Assembly: GCF_000010665.1 (NCBI RefSeq)
Contig: NC_012796.1
Location: forward strand, 4,488,001-4,552,000
DNA length: 64,000 nt
From: Solidesulfovibrio magneticus RS-1
Lineage (GTDB): Bacteria > Desulfobacterota > Desulfovibrionia > Desulfovibrionales > Desulfovibrionaceae
Reading direction: 5' to 3'
Positions within the stretch are counted from its first letter, which is position 1; every line of letters begins with the position of its first letter. The translations under genes were made by a program, and so were the position numbers. Positions 17,797-25,627 of this stretch are shown here, piece after piece. The notes under the pieces are model-generated. The model saw only the letters and a program-made list of their open reading frames with translations. It had not been told where the DNA came from and ran no database searches.

Positions 17797-18426
17797 CTAC
17801 AGCAACTTACCCACAACGCCCCAGACCGCCTCGGCCACGGCGTCCGGGGAAGGCGCGGCGTCGATGACGGCAAATCGCGCCGGCTCGGCAGCGGCCAGGG
17901 CGCGATACCCCGCCCGCACCCGCTGGTGGAACTCCAGGCGCTCGGCCTCGAAGCGGCCCTCGGCTTCGGCCGTGCCGGCGGCGGCGTTGCGCGAGGTGGC
18001 CCGGGTGAGGCCAATGGCCGGATCGAGATCAAGCAGCACGGTCAGGTCCGGGACGACGCCGGCGGCGGCCACGGCATTGAGGTTTTGCAGCAAGGTCGTG
18101 TCGAGTCCCCGGCCGTAGCCCTGGTAGGCCACGGTGGAGTCGGTGTAGCGGTCGCACACCACCACCTGTCCGGCGGCCAGGGCCGGCCGGATCACCTCGG
18201 CCACGTGCTGGGCCCGGTCGGCCAGATAGAGGAACAGCTCGGCCCGATCATCAAGGCCGGCGGTCTTTTGGGAGAGCAAAATGGCGCGCAGAGTCTGGCC
18301 CAGGAAGCAGCCGCCGGGCTGGCGGGTGCGGCAAACGGTCCGGCCGGCCGCTTCCAGGGCGGCGCAAAGCCGCGTCATCTGGGTGGACTTGCCCGAGCCT
18401 TCTACGCCTTCAAAGGTAACAAACAC
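17797..18426 (-). CDS. tmk: Thymidylate kinase
   Basis: A 209-aa dTMP kinase that makes dTDP for DNA synthesis. P-loop FEGVEGSGKST, the TRQPGG segment corresponding to the DRX/TREPGG motif, and VVCDRYTDSTVAYQGYGRGLD (DRY[T/F]DS signature) are all present. The start is GTG at 18426, overlapping the end of the OB-HD gene by 25 bases, with AAGGA about 9 bases upstream. The usual Glu of TREPGG reads Gln here (TRQPGG). It is the last gene of a two-gene minus-strand unit. Confidence 0.94.
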   Translation of the reverse strand: MFVTFEGVEGSGKSTQMTRLCAALEAAGRTVCRTRQPGGCFLGQTLRAILLSQKTAGLDDRAELFLYLADRAQHVAEVIRPALAAGQVVVCDRYTDSTVAYQGYGRGLDTTLLQNLNAVAAAGVVPDLTVLLDLDPAIGLTRATSRNAAAGTAEAEGRFEAERLEFHQRVRAGYRALAAAEPARFAVIDAAPSPDAVAEAVWGVVGKLL

Positions 18427-19433
18427 TGGTGGACGTCCTTTTCCTTGGGCTTGGCCGGCCGGGGCGCTTCGGGACGCGGCGCGCGCGGCGGATTGTAGAG
18501 GTAGCGCTCCAGGGTGCGAACGTAGGGCGACCAGCCCCCGGCCTCTTCCTCGTCGCCAAACACCCCGAAAATCTGGTTCATCTTGGCGTCGATGTTGTCG
18601 GCAAAATGCAGGGCAAAGGCCTCGGCGGTCTTGGGCCGGCGCGGCGAACCGAACTCGTATTCGCCATGGTGGGCCAAAAGGATGTGCTTGAAATGCAGGG
18701 CCAGTTCCGGCTCCACGCCGCTTTTTTTGAGGATCGGCTCCAGCAACTCCATGGCGATGACAATGTGGCCCAAAAGCCGCCCGGCGTCGGTGTAGTCGCG
18801 GCCAGGCCCGGACGTCAGCTCCCAGGCCTTGCCCAGGTCGTGGCAGACGGCGGCGGCGAGAAGCGTGTCGCGGTCCAGGGCCGGATAGCGGTCGCAGATG
18901 GAAAGGGCCAGCCGGGCCACGGCCAGGGTGTGCTCCAGCAGGCCGCCCCGGTAGGAATGGTGGACGCTCTTGGCCCCGGGGGCCTCGATGAGGCGCTCCC
19001 GGAATTCGGCCTGGCCGAGCACCTTGGCCGTGAACTTGCGCCAGGGCGCGTGGGCGATCTCGGCCCGGCACAGTTCCATGAGCTTTTCCAGCAGCACCTC
19101 GGGCGGCTCGGCGCTGGTGGGCACGAAAAGCGAGAGGTCCGGGACGTCGTCCTCGGGGGAGAGCACGGCCAGCCGCTCGATATTGACCTGCGGCCGGTCG
19201 CGGTAGGCCCCGACCTGGCCTTCCACCCGCACGAACTGGCCCGGGGCCAGATCGGCGTAGAGGCTGGCGGCCGGACTCCAGATCTTGGCCTCGATCTGGC
19301 CGGTGACGTCTTCCAGGACCAGCGTCCAAAACGGCCCGTTTTTCGCCTGGCCAAGCCGCGCGCCGCCGAGGCAAAACACCTCGGCCACGCCCTGGCCGGC
19401 GACAAGATCCTTGACGAAGATGTTCTTTTCCAT
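18402..19433 (-). CDS. OB-fold / HD-domain 3'-5' exoribonuclease, YhaM-like
   Basis: A 343-aa protein with an N-terminal OB-fold (about 1-95: GPFWTLVLEDVTGQIEAKIWSP, FVRVEGQVGAYRDRPQVNIERL) and an HD domain (about 155-290: VHHSYRGGLLEHTLAVARLA, AAAVCHDLGKAWEL with the HD pair, and LLAHHGEYEFGSPRRP). This OB-HD architecture is that of YhaM/CBF1 exoribonucleases. The start at MEKNIFVKDL is chosen because the domain begins there; a good ribosome site is not obvious. The C-terminus is a Pro/Lys-rich tail. It is translationally coupled to tmk by overlap and divergent from surE. Confidence 0.85.
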   Translation of the reverse strand: MEKNIFVKDLVAGQGVAEVFCLGGARLGQAKNGPFWTLVLEDVTGQIEAKIWSPAASLYADLAPGQFVRVEGQVGAYRDRPQVNIERLAVLSPEDDVPDLSLFVPTSAEPPEVLLEKLMELCRAEIAHAPWRKFTAKVLGQAEFRERLIEAPGAKSVHHSYRGGLLEHTLAVARLALSICDRYPALDRDTLLAAAVCHDLGKAWELTSGPGRDYTDAGRLLGHIVIAMELLEPILKKSGVEPELALHFKHILLAHHGEYEFGSPRRPKTAEAFALHFADNIDAKMNQIFGVFGDEEEAGGWSPYVRTLERYLYNPPRAPRPEAPRPAKPKEKDVHQCLLPLKA

Positions 19434-19581
19434 GTGGGTAGGCGCGCGCCGGGTCATCGCGGGCGTTCTCGCCCGGTTGCGGCATCTTGGCCGGCGACGT
19501 TGCCCGGCCGGCCGGCGGTTGTCAACCGCCGCCGCCTTGGGCATAGTGCCCCGGCCGGAAATCCCGCCGGCAGGAGGCCTC

Positions 19582-20349
19582 ATGCGCATTCTGCTCACCA
19601 ATGACGACGGCATCCAGGCCGTCGGCATCCGCCATCTCTATAAAGGGCTTATCGACGCCGGCCACGACGTGCTGGTGGCCGCGCCCATTTCCGAACAGTC
19701 GGCCGTGGGCCACGCCATTACCATCGCTTCGCCGCTGCGGGTCAAGGAATTCGTGGAAAACGGCTTTCGGGGCCTTGGCGTGTCCGGCACCCCGGCCGAC
19801 TGCGTCAAGCTCGCGCTCACCACGCTGATGCAGGACAAGCCCGACCTCGTGGTCTCGGGCATCAACGCCGGAGCCAACGTCGGCGTGGACATCCTCTATT
19901 CGGGCACGGTCTCGGCCGCCACCGAAGGGGCGCTCATGGGCTATCCGGCCGTGGCCGTTTCGGCCGACGACTTCGCCCCGGTCGATCTGCTGGAGCAGGG
20001 GGCCTACGTGGCCGACTTCATTGCCGGCCGGCCCTGGGAGGCCCTCGCCCCGCGCACCGTGCTCAACCTCAATTTTCCCAAGCGGCCCATTGCCGAAACC
20101 CTGCCCCTGGCTCTGTGTCCGCCCACCCAGGCCGTGTACAACGACTGGTACGTCACCAGGCAAGACCCGCGCGGCCGCGACTACCACTGGCTCACCGGCG
20201 TCATTCCGCCCGAAGCCCTGACCCCGGACAGCGACCGGGCGCTTCTCACCAAGGGGCACATCACCCTGACGCCCCTGCGCTTCGAACTGGCCGATGCGGC
20301 CGCCATGGCCAGCCTGGCCGCCCGTTTGGGGCTGCGAACCGATGTTTGA
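19582..20349 (+). CDS. surE: 5'/3'-nucleotidase SurE
   Basis: A 255-aa nucleoside-monophosphate phosphatase of the SurE family. RILLTNDDGIQAVGI carries the metal-binding DD pair (residues 8-9), and SEQSAVGHAIT and VSGINAGANVGVDILYSGTVSAATEG are family signatures. It is a cytosolic survival protein that dephosphorylates 5'- and 3'-nucleotides. GGCAGGAGGCCTC precedes the ATG. Divergent from the OB-HD gene. Confidence 0.95.
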   Translation: MRILLTNDDGIQAVGIRHLYKGLIDAGHDVLVAAPISEQSAVGHAITIASPLRVKEFVENGFRGLGVSGTPADCVKLALTTLMQDKPDLVVSGINAGANVGVDILYSGTVSAATEGALMGYPAVAVSADDFAPVDLLEQGAYVADFIAGRPWEALAPRTVLNLNFPKRPIAETLPLALCPPTQAVYNDWYVTRQDPRGRDYHWLTGVIPPEALTPDSDRALLTKGHITLTPLRFELADAAAMASLAARLGLRTDV

Positions 20350-20499
20350 CGGTTGCATTTTTCCGTCGATCCGGCATATCAACATCGTAAGAAACAACGT
20401 CCCAGACGCGGGCCACACTTGATCAGCAGCACCGACAACACCGCCGTCGTCTTCGGGCACACTGCGCCACGCAAAGCGCACCGCCTTTCCGGAACCGGC

Positions 20500-21465
20500 A
20501 TGAATATCCTCATCGTCGATGACTCCGACTCCTCACGGCTGCTGCTGTCCACCATCCTCAAGGGAGCCGGATACGTCGATCCCCTGTGCGCCGGTTCGGC
20601 CGGCGAAGCGCTCACGCTCCTCGACGAGCGCTGCCAGGGCGGCGAAGCCCCGGACATCGACCTCATCCTCATGGACGTGGTCATGCCCGACATGGACGGC
20701 ATCGACGCCACGCGCCTGATCAAAGCCGACTCCAGGCTGCGCGACATCCCCATCATCATCGTCACGGTCAAGGACGAGGCGGCCAGCCTGGAGCGCGCCT
20801 TCGAAGCCGGGGCCATGGATTTTCTGGCTAAGCCCGTCAACAGCATGGAACTGCGCGCCCGGGTGCGCTCGGCCCTTCGCCTCAAGGAGGAGATGGACCA
20901 GCGCAAGGCCCGGGAACGCGAACTCGAAGCGCTCACCCGCAAATTCGAACAGCTCTCCAACCAGGACGGGCTGACCGGCGTGCCCAACCGCCGCTGTTTC
21001 GAAGATGCCTTCCGCAAGGAATGGCTGCGCTCGCGCCGCGACGGCACGCCGCTTTCGGCGCTGATGATCGATATCGACTGCTTCAAGCTCTACAACGACA
21101 CCTACGGCCACCTGCAAGGCGACCTGTGCCTGCGCCGGGTGGCCGAAGCCATCGTCGAAGCCCTCAAGCGCCCCGGCGACTTCGCCGCCCGCTACGGCGG
21201 CGAGGAGTTCGTGACCCTGCTGCCCGGCACCGATCTGGCCGGAGCCCTGTCCATCGCCGGCATCATCCGGGGCAACGTCCGGGCCGCCAACATCGAACAC
21301 GCCAGCTCCCCCGTCGCCGACATCGTCACCGTCAGCATCGGCATCTCCGGCGTGGTTCCCAACATGGACCTGGAACCCGAAACCCTGCTCGCCGCCTCGG
21401 ACGCCGCCCTCTACCAAGCCAAATCCGCCGGCCGCAACCGCGTCGAAGTGCGGCCGCCGTTGTAA
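20500..21465 (+). CDS. Response regulator with GGDEF diguanylate cyclase domain
   Basis: A 321-aa cytoplasmic protein. The receiver domain (residues 1-125) begins MNILIVDDSDSSR, has the phospho-acceptor in LILMDVVMPDMDG, and ends with FLAKPVN. A short coiled coil precedes a GGDEF domain (about 150-320) with RYGGEEFVTLLPG, an active-site variant seen in working cyclases. RPGD lies five residues before GGEEF and matches an inhibitory I-site, so c-di-GMP product inhibition is expected. No cognate kinase is adjacent. The stop codon lies at the head of a GTAA tandem repeat. Confidence 0.93.
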   Translation: MNILIVDDSDSSRLLLSTILKGAGYVDPLCAGSAGEALTLLDERCQGGEAPDIDLILMDVVMPDMDGIDATRLIKADSRLRDIPIIIVTVKDEAASLERAFEAGAMDFLAKPVNSMELRARVRSALRLKEEMDQRKARERELEALTRKFEQLSNQDGLTGVPNRRCFEDAFRKEWLRSRRDGTPLSALMIDIDCFKLYNDTYGHLQGDLCLRRVAEAIVEALKRPGDFAARYGGEEFVTLLPGTDLAGALSIAGIIRGNVRAANIEHASSPVADIVTVSIGISGVVPNMDLEPETLLAASDAALYQAKSAGRNRVEVRPPL

Positions 21466-21485
21466 GTAAGTAAGTAAGTAAGTAA
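21462..21485 (+). repeat. Tandem (GTAA)6 repeat overlapping the stop codon
   Basis: Six perfect GTAA units start one base before the TAA stop of the diguanylate cyclase gene. A 4-base period places TAA in all three frames, so ribosomes that read past the first stop would meet another within a few codons. Confidence 0.9.
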
Positions 21486-21497
21486 GAAAGAGAAGAA

Positions 21498-21536
21498 TGC
21501 CTCCGGCGGCCGGGGGCCTGAGGCCCCCGGCCCCCC
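21498..21536 (+). repeat. Hairpin element copy B (3' of the diguanylate cyclase gene)
   Basis: TGCCTCCGGCGG, then arms CCGGGGGCCT and AGGCCCCCGG around a central G, then CCCCCC with a nearby GGG forming a second small hairpin. It is 33 bases after the stop codon, in the same orientation as the gene. Confidence 0.8.
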
Positions 21537-21606
21537 ATATGGGCCCAATGCGAAACGGCCGTCCCGAAGGGGACGGCCGTTTCACGTTGCGCTGGGGTGA
21601 CGCCGG

Positions 21607-23112
21607 CTACGGCGTAGTCACCAGCCGCATGATGTCGGCCGGAGTGCGGTTGTTTTCCAGCGCCAGCTCCTCAAAGCTCATGTCGCCAAAGGCCGTGATG
21701 CGATGCCGGCCCAGACGCTGCACGGCCACGGACAGCGGGATGTCGTATTCGCGGCAAAAGCTTTGCAACATCATCTTTTCCAAGCCCGGCGGCGGCGTCA
21801 CGGGTGCGGCCGGGGCGGCATGGGCCGGCGGCTGGGTCGGGGCGTAGCCGGGCGCGCCGCCCGGAACCGCCGGCGCATAGCCCGGCGTTGCCGGCGTATA
21901 CCCCGGCGTCGCGGTCGCGCCGCTCGGAGGCATCGGCGCATAGCCCGGAGCCTGATAGCCCGGCGTTGCAGGCGCATGGCCCGTGGCCGGCGGCTGGTAG
22001 CCCGGAGCGGCCGATTGCGGATAGCCGGGGGCAGGTGGTTGCTGAGCCGGGGCGTAGCCAGGAACCGGCGGCTGGGCCGGCGACGGGGCCGAAGCGGCCG
22101 GCTGGGGCTGATAGGCTGGTTGCGGCGATACGGGGGCCTGGGCCGGCTGGCCTGTTTGGGTCGGCGCGGCCGGAGCCGGGGCGGCAGGCGTTGGTTGGGC
22201 GGGCGGCAGGGACGGAGCAGCGGCCGGCGCGGACGTGGCCGGCTCCGTCGGGGTCGCCACTTCCACGGCCACCGAAGCCGGGGCCTTGTCGGAACGCAGC
22301 GCGTCGTAGACGGCAATGGGCAACACGTTGCTGGCCTTGGCGATCTCGGCCAGGGTCCAGGCAGGCTGGGCCTTGAACCCGGACGTGGACAACCGGCCCA
22401 GCACTTGGGCCAGATCCAGGCCGTACTCCTCGCAGATGTCGGACAGCTTGCGCCGCCCAAGCCCCGGCGGCGGCTCCTTGGGCAGGCCGGCGACCGTGGT
22501 CGTGCCGCCCGACGGCTCCATGACCATTTTCAGCGCCTCGAACACGCCACCCGGAGCCACCCGGTTTTGCCGGGCGATCTCGGCCAGGGTCAGGTCGCCG
22601 CTGTCGGCCTTGATGTTTTTCAGCCGCAACAGCGCCAGCGCCTTTTCCGTGTCCATGCCCATGCGCCGGGCGAAATCGGCCAGGGTCGAGCGCTCGGCCA
22701 GGGCATAAGGCGGCTCGCCGTACGTTTCGGCGGCCCGTTCCTGGAGATGGTCGGCCAGTCGCGCCAGTTGGGCCATGGGCGGCGCGCCGGCCAGGGCGGC
22801 GGCAAACAGGCCTACCACCAGGATGCCTCCGGCGAAAAAAGGCTTGGTGAAAACGATCACCATGCCGTCGTCGTCGCGCAGGTGGTCGAGGAAAGCGTCG
22901 GCATGAAGCATGGCGTGGACGAGGCCGGCGGCGACCACCAACAAGCCCATGGCCAGATGCGCCCCTTCCCAGGCCTGGCGCGACAGGCCGAGAAAGCCCC
23001 AGTCCGCCCAGGAAGCCACCCGGGCTGGCGGGGCCGTGAACATCACCAACCCCGAGACCAGGACGAAAAACAGGCCAAAGAACAAAACCAGGGTGACGGT
23101 TTTTTTCAGCAT
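21607..23112 (-). CDS. DUF4405-type membrane protein with a triplicated helical module and Pro-rich linker
   Basis: A 501-aa protein. Three N-terminal TM helices (about 5-26, 50-70, 90-110) contain His52, His66 and His70, as in DUF4405 proteins thought to be heme-b membrane anchors. The C-terminal part repeats one module of about 55 residues three times (about 143-197, 221-274, 447-499). Each copy has two similar helical motifs (TLAEIARQNRVAPGGVFEAL, TLAEIAKASNVLPIAVYDAL, SFEELALENNRTPADIMRLV). A linker of about 165 residues built of PGYAP/PAPAAP repeats separates modules two and three. The function is unknown; the architecture suggests a membrane-bound reader with a long flexible arm. Confidence 0.8.
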   Translation of the reverse strand: MLKKTVTLVLFFGLFFVLVSGLVMFTAPPARVASWADWGFLGLSRQAWEGAHLAMGLLVVAAGLVHAMLHADAFLDHLRDDDGMVIVFTKPFFAGGILVVGLFAAALAGAPPMAQLARLADHLQERAAETYGEPPYALAERSTLADFARRMGMDTEKALALLRLKNIKADSGDLTLAEIARQNRVAPGGVFEALKMVMEPSGGTTTVAGLPKEPPPGLGRRKLSDICEEYGLDLAQVLGRLSTSGFKAQPAWTLAEIAKASNVLPIAVYDALRSDKAPASVAVEVATPTEPATSAPAAAPSLPPAQPTPAAPAPAAPTQTGQPAQAPVSPQPAYQPQPAASAPSPAQPPVPGYAPAQQPPAPGYPQSAAPGYQPPATGHAPATPGYQAPGYAPMPPSGATATPGYTPATPGYAPAVPGGAPGYAPTQPPAHAAPAAPVTPPPGLEKMMLQSFCREYDIPLSVAVQRLGRHRITAFGDMSFEELALENNRTPADIMRLVTTP

Positions 23113-23351
23113 TCAGGAACTCCGTGGCCCGGCTGAGAACCGGTCCCGTCGTGTTGCCGGCCATCTAGCACGGCTTGGCCGCTTTGCCCATCCCTGCCGC
23201 GCCGACCTCCCGGCCGCCCTTCTGTTGACGGGACCTTGCGCATACGCTACCTCCCGGCCCACCCGGCAACAGGTCACGCCTGGCCCGGGTCCCCCAAGAC
23301 ACTACGCCACACGCCGGCCGGGGCCTCCCCGCCCGGGCGTCCGGAGTCCCC

Positions 23352-24746
23352 ATGAGCACCATCGTCACCCGCTTCGCCCCAAGCCCCACCGGCTACCTGC
23401 ATATCGGCGGCGCGCGCACGGCCATCTTCAACTGGCTCTTGGCCCGCCACTTCGGCGGCACCTTTCTTTTGCGCATCGAGGACACCGATCTCCAGCGCTC
23501 CCAATCCGACATGACCCAGTCGATCCTGGACGCCATGGAGTGGCTGGGCCTGGACCACGACGGCGAGATCACCTACCAGAGCCAGCGCTTCGATTTATAT
23601 AATGAATACATCGACAAGATGCTGGAGACCGGCCACGCCTACTGGTGCTCGTGCTCGCCCGAGGAAGTCGAGGCCATGCGTGAAGAGGCTCGGCAAAAGG
23701 GGCTTAAGCCCAAATATTCCGGCCGCTGCCGCGAAGCCGGCCTCGGCCCCGGCCCGGGCCGGGTGGTGCGCCTCAAGGCCCCGGTCACCGGGGCCACCCT
23801 GGTCGACGACATGGTCAAGGGGCCGGTGTCCATCGACAACGCCGAACTCGACGACATGGTGCTGCGCCGGGGCGACGGCTCGCCCACCTACAACCTGGCC
23901 GTGGTGGTGGACGACGCCACCATGGGCGTCACCCACATCATCCGGGGCGACGACCATTTGAACAACACCCCGCGCCAGATCCTCATCTACAAGGCCCTGG
24001 GCTTCGACCTGCCCCGCTTCGGCCACGTGCCCATGATCCTCGGGCCGGACAAGAAAAAGCTCTCCAAGCGCCACGGGGCCACGGCCGTCATGGAATACGA
24101 GGTCGAGGGCTTTTTGCCCGAGGCCATGTTAAACGGTCTGGTGCGCCTGGGCTGGGCCCACGGCGACCAGGAGATCTTTTCCCGCGAGGAGCTGGTGTCG
24201 CTTTTCACCGCCGACAACCTCGGCTCCTCGGCCGCCGTGTTCGACAAGGCCAAGCTCCTGTGGCTCAACGCCCATTATATCAAGGAAAGCCCGGCCTCGC
24301 GCCTGGCCGTGCTGTTAAACGCCTTCCTGGAGCGCCGGGGTTTCGACAACCTCGACCTGGACTATCTGGCCCGCATCGTGCCCCTGCTCCAGCCCCGGGC
24401 CCAAACCATGGCCGAGATGGCCGAGAAGGCCGAATGCTTTGTGGTGGCCGACGAGGCGCTGGTCTACGACATGGCGGCGGTCAAGAAGTTCTTCACCGAC
24501 GAGGTGCGGGGCCATCTGGCCCATCTGCGCGAACTGCTGGCCGGGCTGTGCTGCTTCAACCACGCTTCCATGGAGGCGGCGGTGGCCGGCTATCTGGAAG
24601 AACGCGAACTGAAGTTCAAGCTGGTGGCCCAGCCCCTGCGCGTGGCCGTCACCGGCGTCACGGCCAGCCCCGGCCTGTTCGAGACCATCGAGGTGCTGGG
24701 CCGCGAGCGCGCCCTGGCCCGCCTGGACCGGGCGCTGTCGCTGTAG
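23352..24746 (+). CDS. gltX: Glutamyl-tRNA synthetase
   Basis: A 464-aa class I aminoacyl-tRNA synthetase charging tRNA-Glu. The HIGH-type signature is RFAPSPTGYLHIGGARTA and the KMSKS-type loop is DKKKLSKRHG. A CSCSPEEV segment lies in the zinc-binding insertion, and the C-terminal helical anticodon domain is intact. The length is normal. Whether it is discriminating or non-discriminating cannot be read. A strong terminator follows. Confidence 0.96.
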   Translation: MSTIVTRFAPSPTGYLHIGGARTAIFNWLLARHFGGTFLLRIEDTDLQRSQSDMTQSILDAMEWLGLDHDGEITYQSQRFDLYNEYIDKMLETGHAYWCSCSPEEVEAMREEARQKGLKPKYSGRCREAGLGPGPGRVVRLKAPVTGATLVDDMVKGPVSIDNAELDDMVLRRGDGSPTYNLAVVVDDATMGVTHIIRGDDHLNNTPRQILIYKALGFDLPRFGHVPMILGPDKKKLSKRHGATAVMEYEVEGFLPEAMLNGLVRLGWAHGDQEIFSREELVSLFTADNLGSSAAVFDKAKLLWLNAHYIKESPASRLAVLLNAFLERRGFDNLDLDYLARIVPLLQPRAQTMAEMAEKAECFVVADEALVYDMAAVKKFFTDEVRGHLAHLRELLAGLCCFNHASMEAAVAGYLEERELKFKLVAQPLRVAVTGVTASPGLFETIEVLGRERALARLDRALSL

Positions 24747-24767
24747 GTTCCGGCCGATCCGACCGTT

Positions 24768-24803
24768 AGCCCCTGCCGCGCCCCCGCGCGGCAGGGGCTT
24801 TTT
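24768..24803 (+). terminator. Rho-independent terminator of gltX
   Basis: AGCCCCTGCCGCG (24768-24780), a short C-rich loop, CGCGGCAGGGGCT (24787-24799) and a five-T run form a 13-bp perfect stem 22 bases after the gltX stop. Confidence 0.92.
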
Positions 24804-24838
24804 GCTGGCGTCAAGGCCGGCAGGCGCGGCGGCCGGCC

Positions 24839-24880
24839 TTGACGCCCCTCCGGGATGTACATAGCTATGATGCATGTACA
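24839..24880 (+). promoter_or_regulatory. Toxin-antitoxin promoter with two TGTACA operator half-sites
   Basis: TTGACG (24839-24844), a 17-base spacer and TAGCTA (24862-24867) form a sigma-70-like promoter. TGTACA occurs at 24856-24861, next to the -10, and at 24875-24880. The two lie within the inverted repeat TGTACAT / ATGTACA. TGTACA is the known recognition core of the E. coli YefM antitoxin, so this is a plausible autoregulatory operator for the downstream Phd/YefM gene. Confidence 0.7.
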
Positions 24881-24894
24881 ACAAGGAGCCGGCC

Positions 24895-25137
24895 ATGATC
24901 GTCACCGCCACCGAACTGCGCAAAAACCTTTTCGCCATTTTCGACCAGGTCTCCCGGGGCGAAACGGTGGTGGTCACGCGCGGCGGCCGGCCCGTGGCCC
25001 GGGTCTGCCCGGCCGGCGAGGGAGCCCCTCAGGCTCCGGCCGACTGGCGCGCCGCCATGACCCGCCGGCCGCGCCTGACCGCGCCGGCCGAGGAAGCCTT
25101 CGCCCCCCTGGACGACCTGTGGGCGGACAAGGCGTGA
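24895..25137 (+). CDS. Antitoxin of the Phd/YefM family
   Basis: An 80-aa protein. Its N-terminal Phd/YefM DNA-binding domain is visible as MIVTATELRKNLFAIFDQVSRGETVVVTRGGRPVARV, and a less ordered C-terminus (APADWRAAMTRRPRL) would wrap the toxin. I start it at 24895 because AAGGAG lies 7 bases upstream. The next gene overlaps its stop by GTGA, so the toxin is translationally coupled. It probably represses its own promoter through the TGTACA sites. Confidence 0.9.
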   Translation: MIVTATELRKNLFAIFDQVSRGETVVVTRGGRPVARVCPAGEGAPQAPADWRAAMTRRPRLTAPAEEAFAPLDDLWADKA

Positions 25138-25529
25138 AGCGCTATCTCCTGGACACCCACGCCTTGGTGTTCTGGAGCCTGGGCGAAGGCCTGTCGCCGC
25201 GTTTCGCCGCCCGCCTCGACCGGCTGTGCCGGGCCGGACGGCTGGCCGTATCGGCGGTGTCCTTCTGGGAGACGGCGCTTCTGGCCCAGAAGGGGCGCAT
25301 CGAACTGCCCGACGTGGCCGGCTGGAAAGACGAACTGGTGCGCGCCTCGGGCCTGGCCGTACTGACCCCGGACGCCGACGTGATGATCGCCTCGGCCCTG
25401 CTCCCGCCCCTGCACAAGGACCCCATGGACCGCCTCATCGTGGCCCACGCCCTGGCCGAGGGCGCGGTGCTGGTCAGCCGCGACGCCCTGGTGCGCCGCT
25501 ACCCCGTCCCCACCCTCTGGCTGGACTGA
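25134..25529 (+). CDS. PIN-domain toxin (VapC-like)
   Basis: A 131-aa PIN-domain ribonuclease. Acidic active-site residues appear in order: YLLDTHALVFW (Asp), SAVSFWETALLAQKGR (Glu) and HKDPMDRLIVAHAL (Asp), followed by LVSRDALV (Asp). The start is GTG inside the antitoxin stop (GTGA). The FWETALLA and DPMDRLIVAHA signatures match the PIN toxins usually paired with Phd-type antitoxins. Known VapC toxins cut tRNA or rRNA; the target here is unknown. Confidence 0.9.
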   Translation: MKRYLLDTHALVFWSLGEGLSPRFAARLDRLCRAGRLAVSAVSFWETALLAQKGRIELPDVAGWKDELVRASGLAVLTPDADVMIASALLPPLHKDPMDRLIVAHALAEGAVLVSRDALVRRYPVPTLWLD

Positions 25530-25627
25530 GCCTCGGCCTCGCCCGCCGCGCCATTGCCTCGCGCCGCCGCGCGGGGTAGGCTCGCCATACCCGCCCCATC
25601 CGGGCAATCCCTCCCCTTGGAGTCCCC

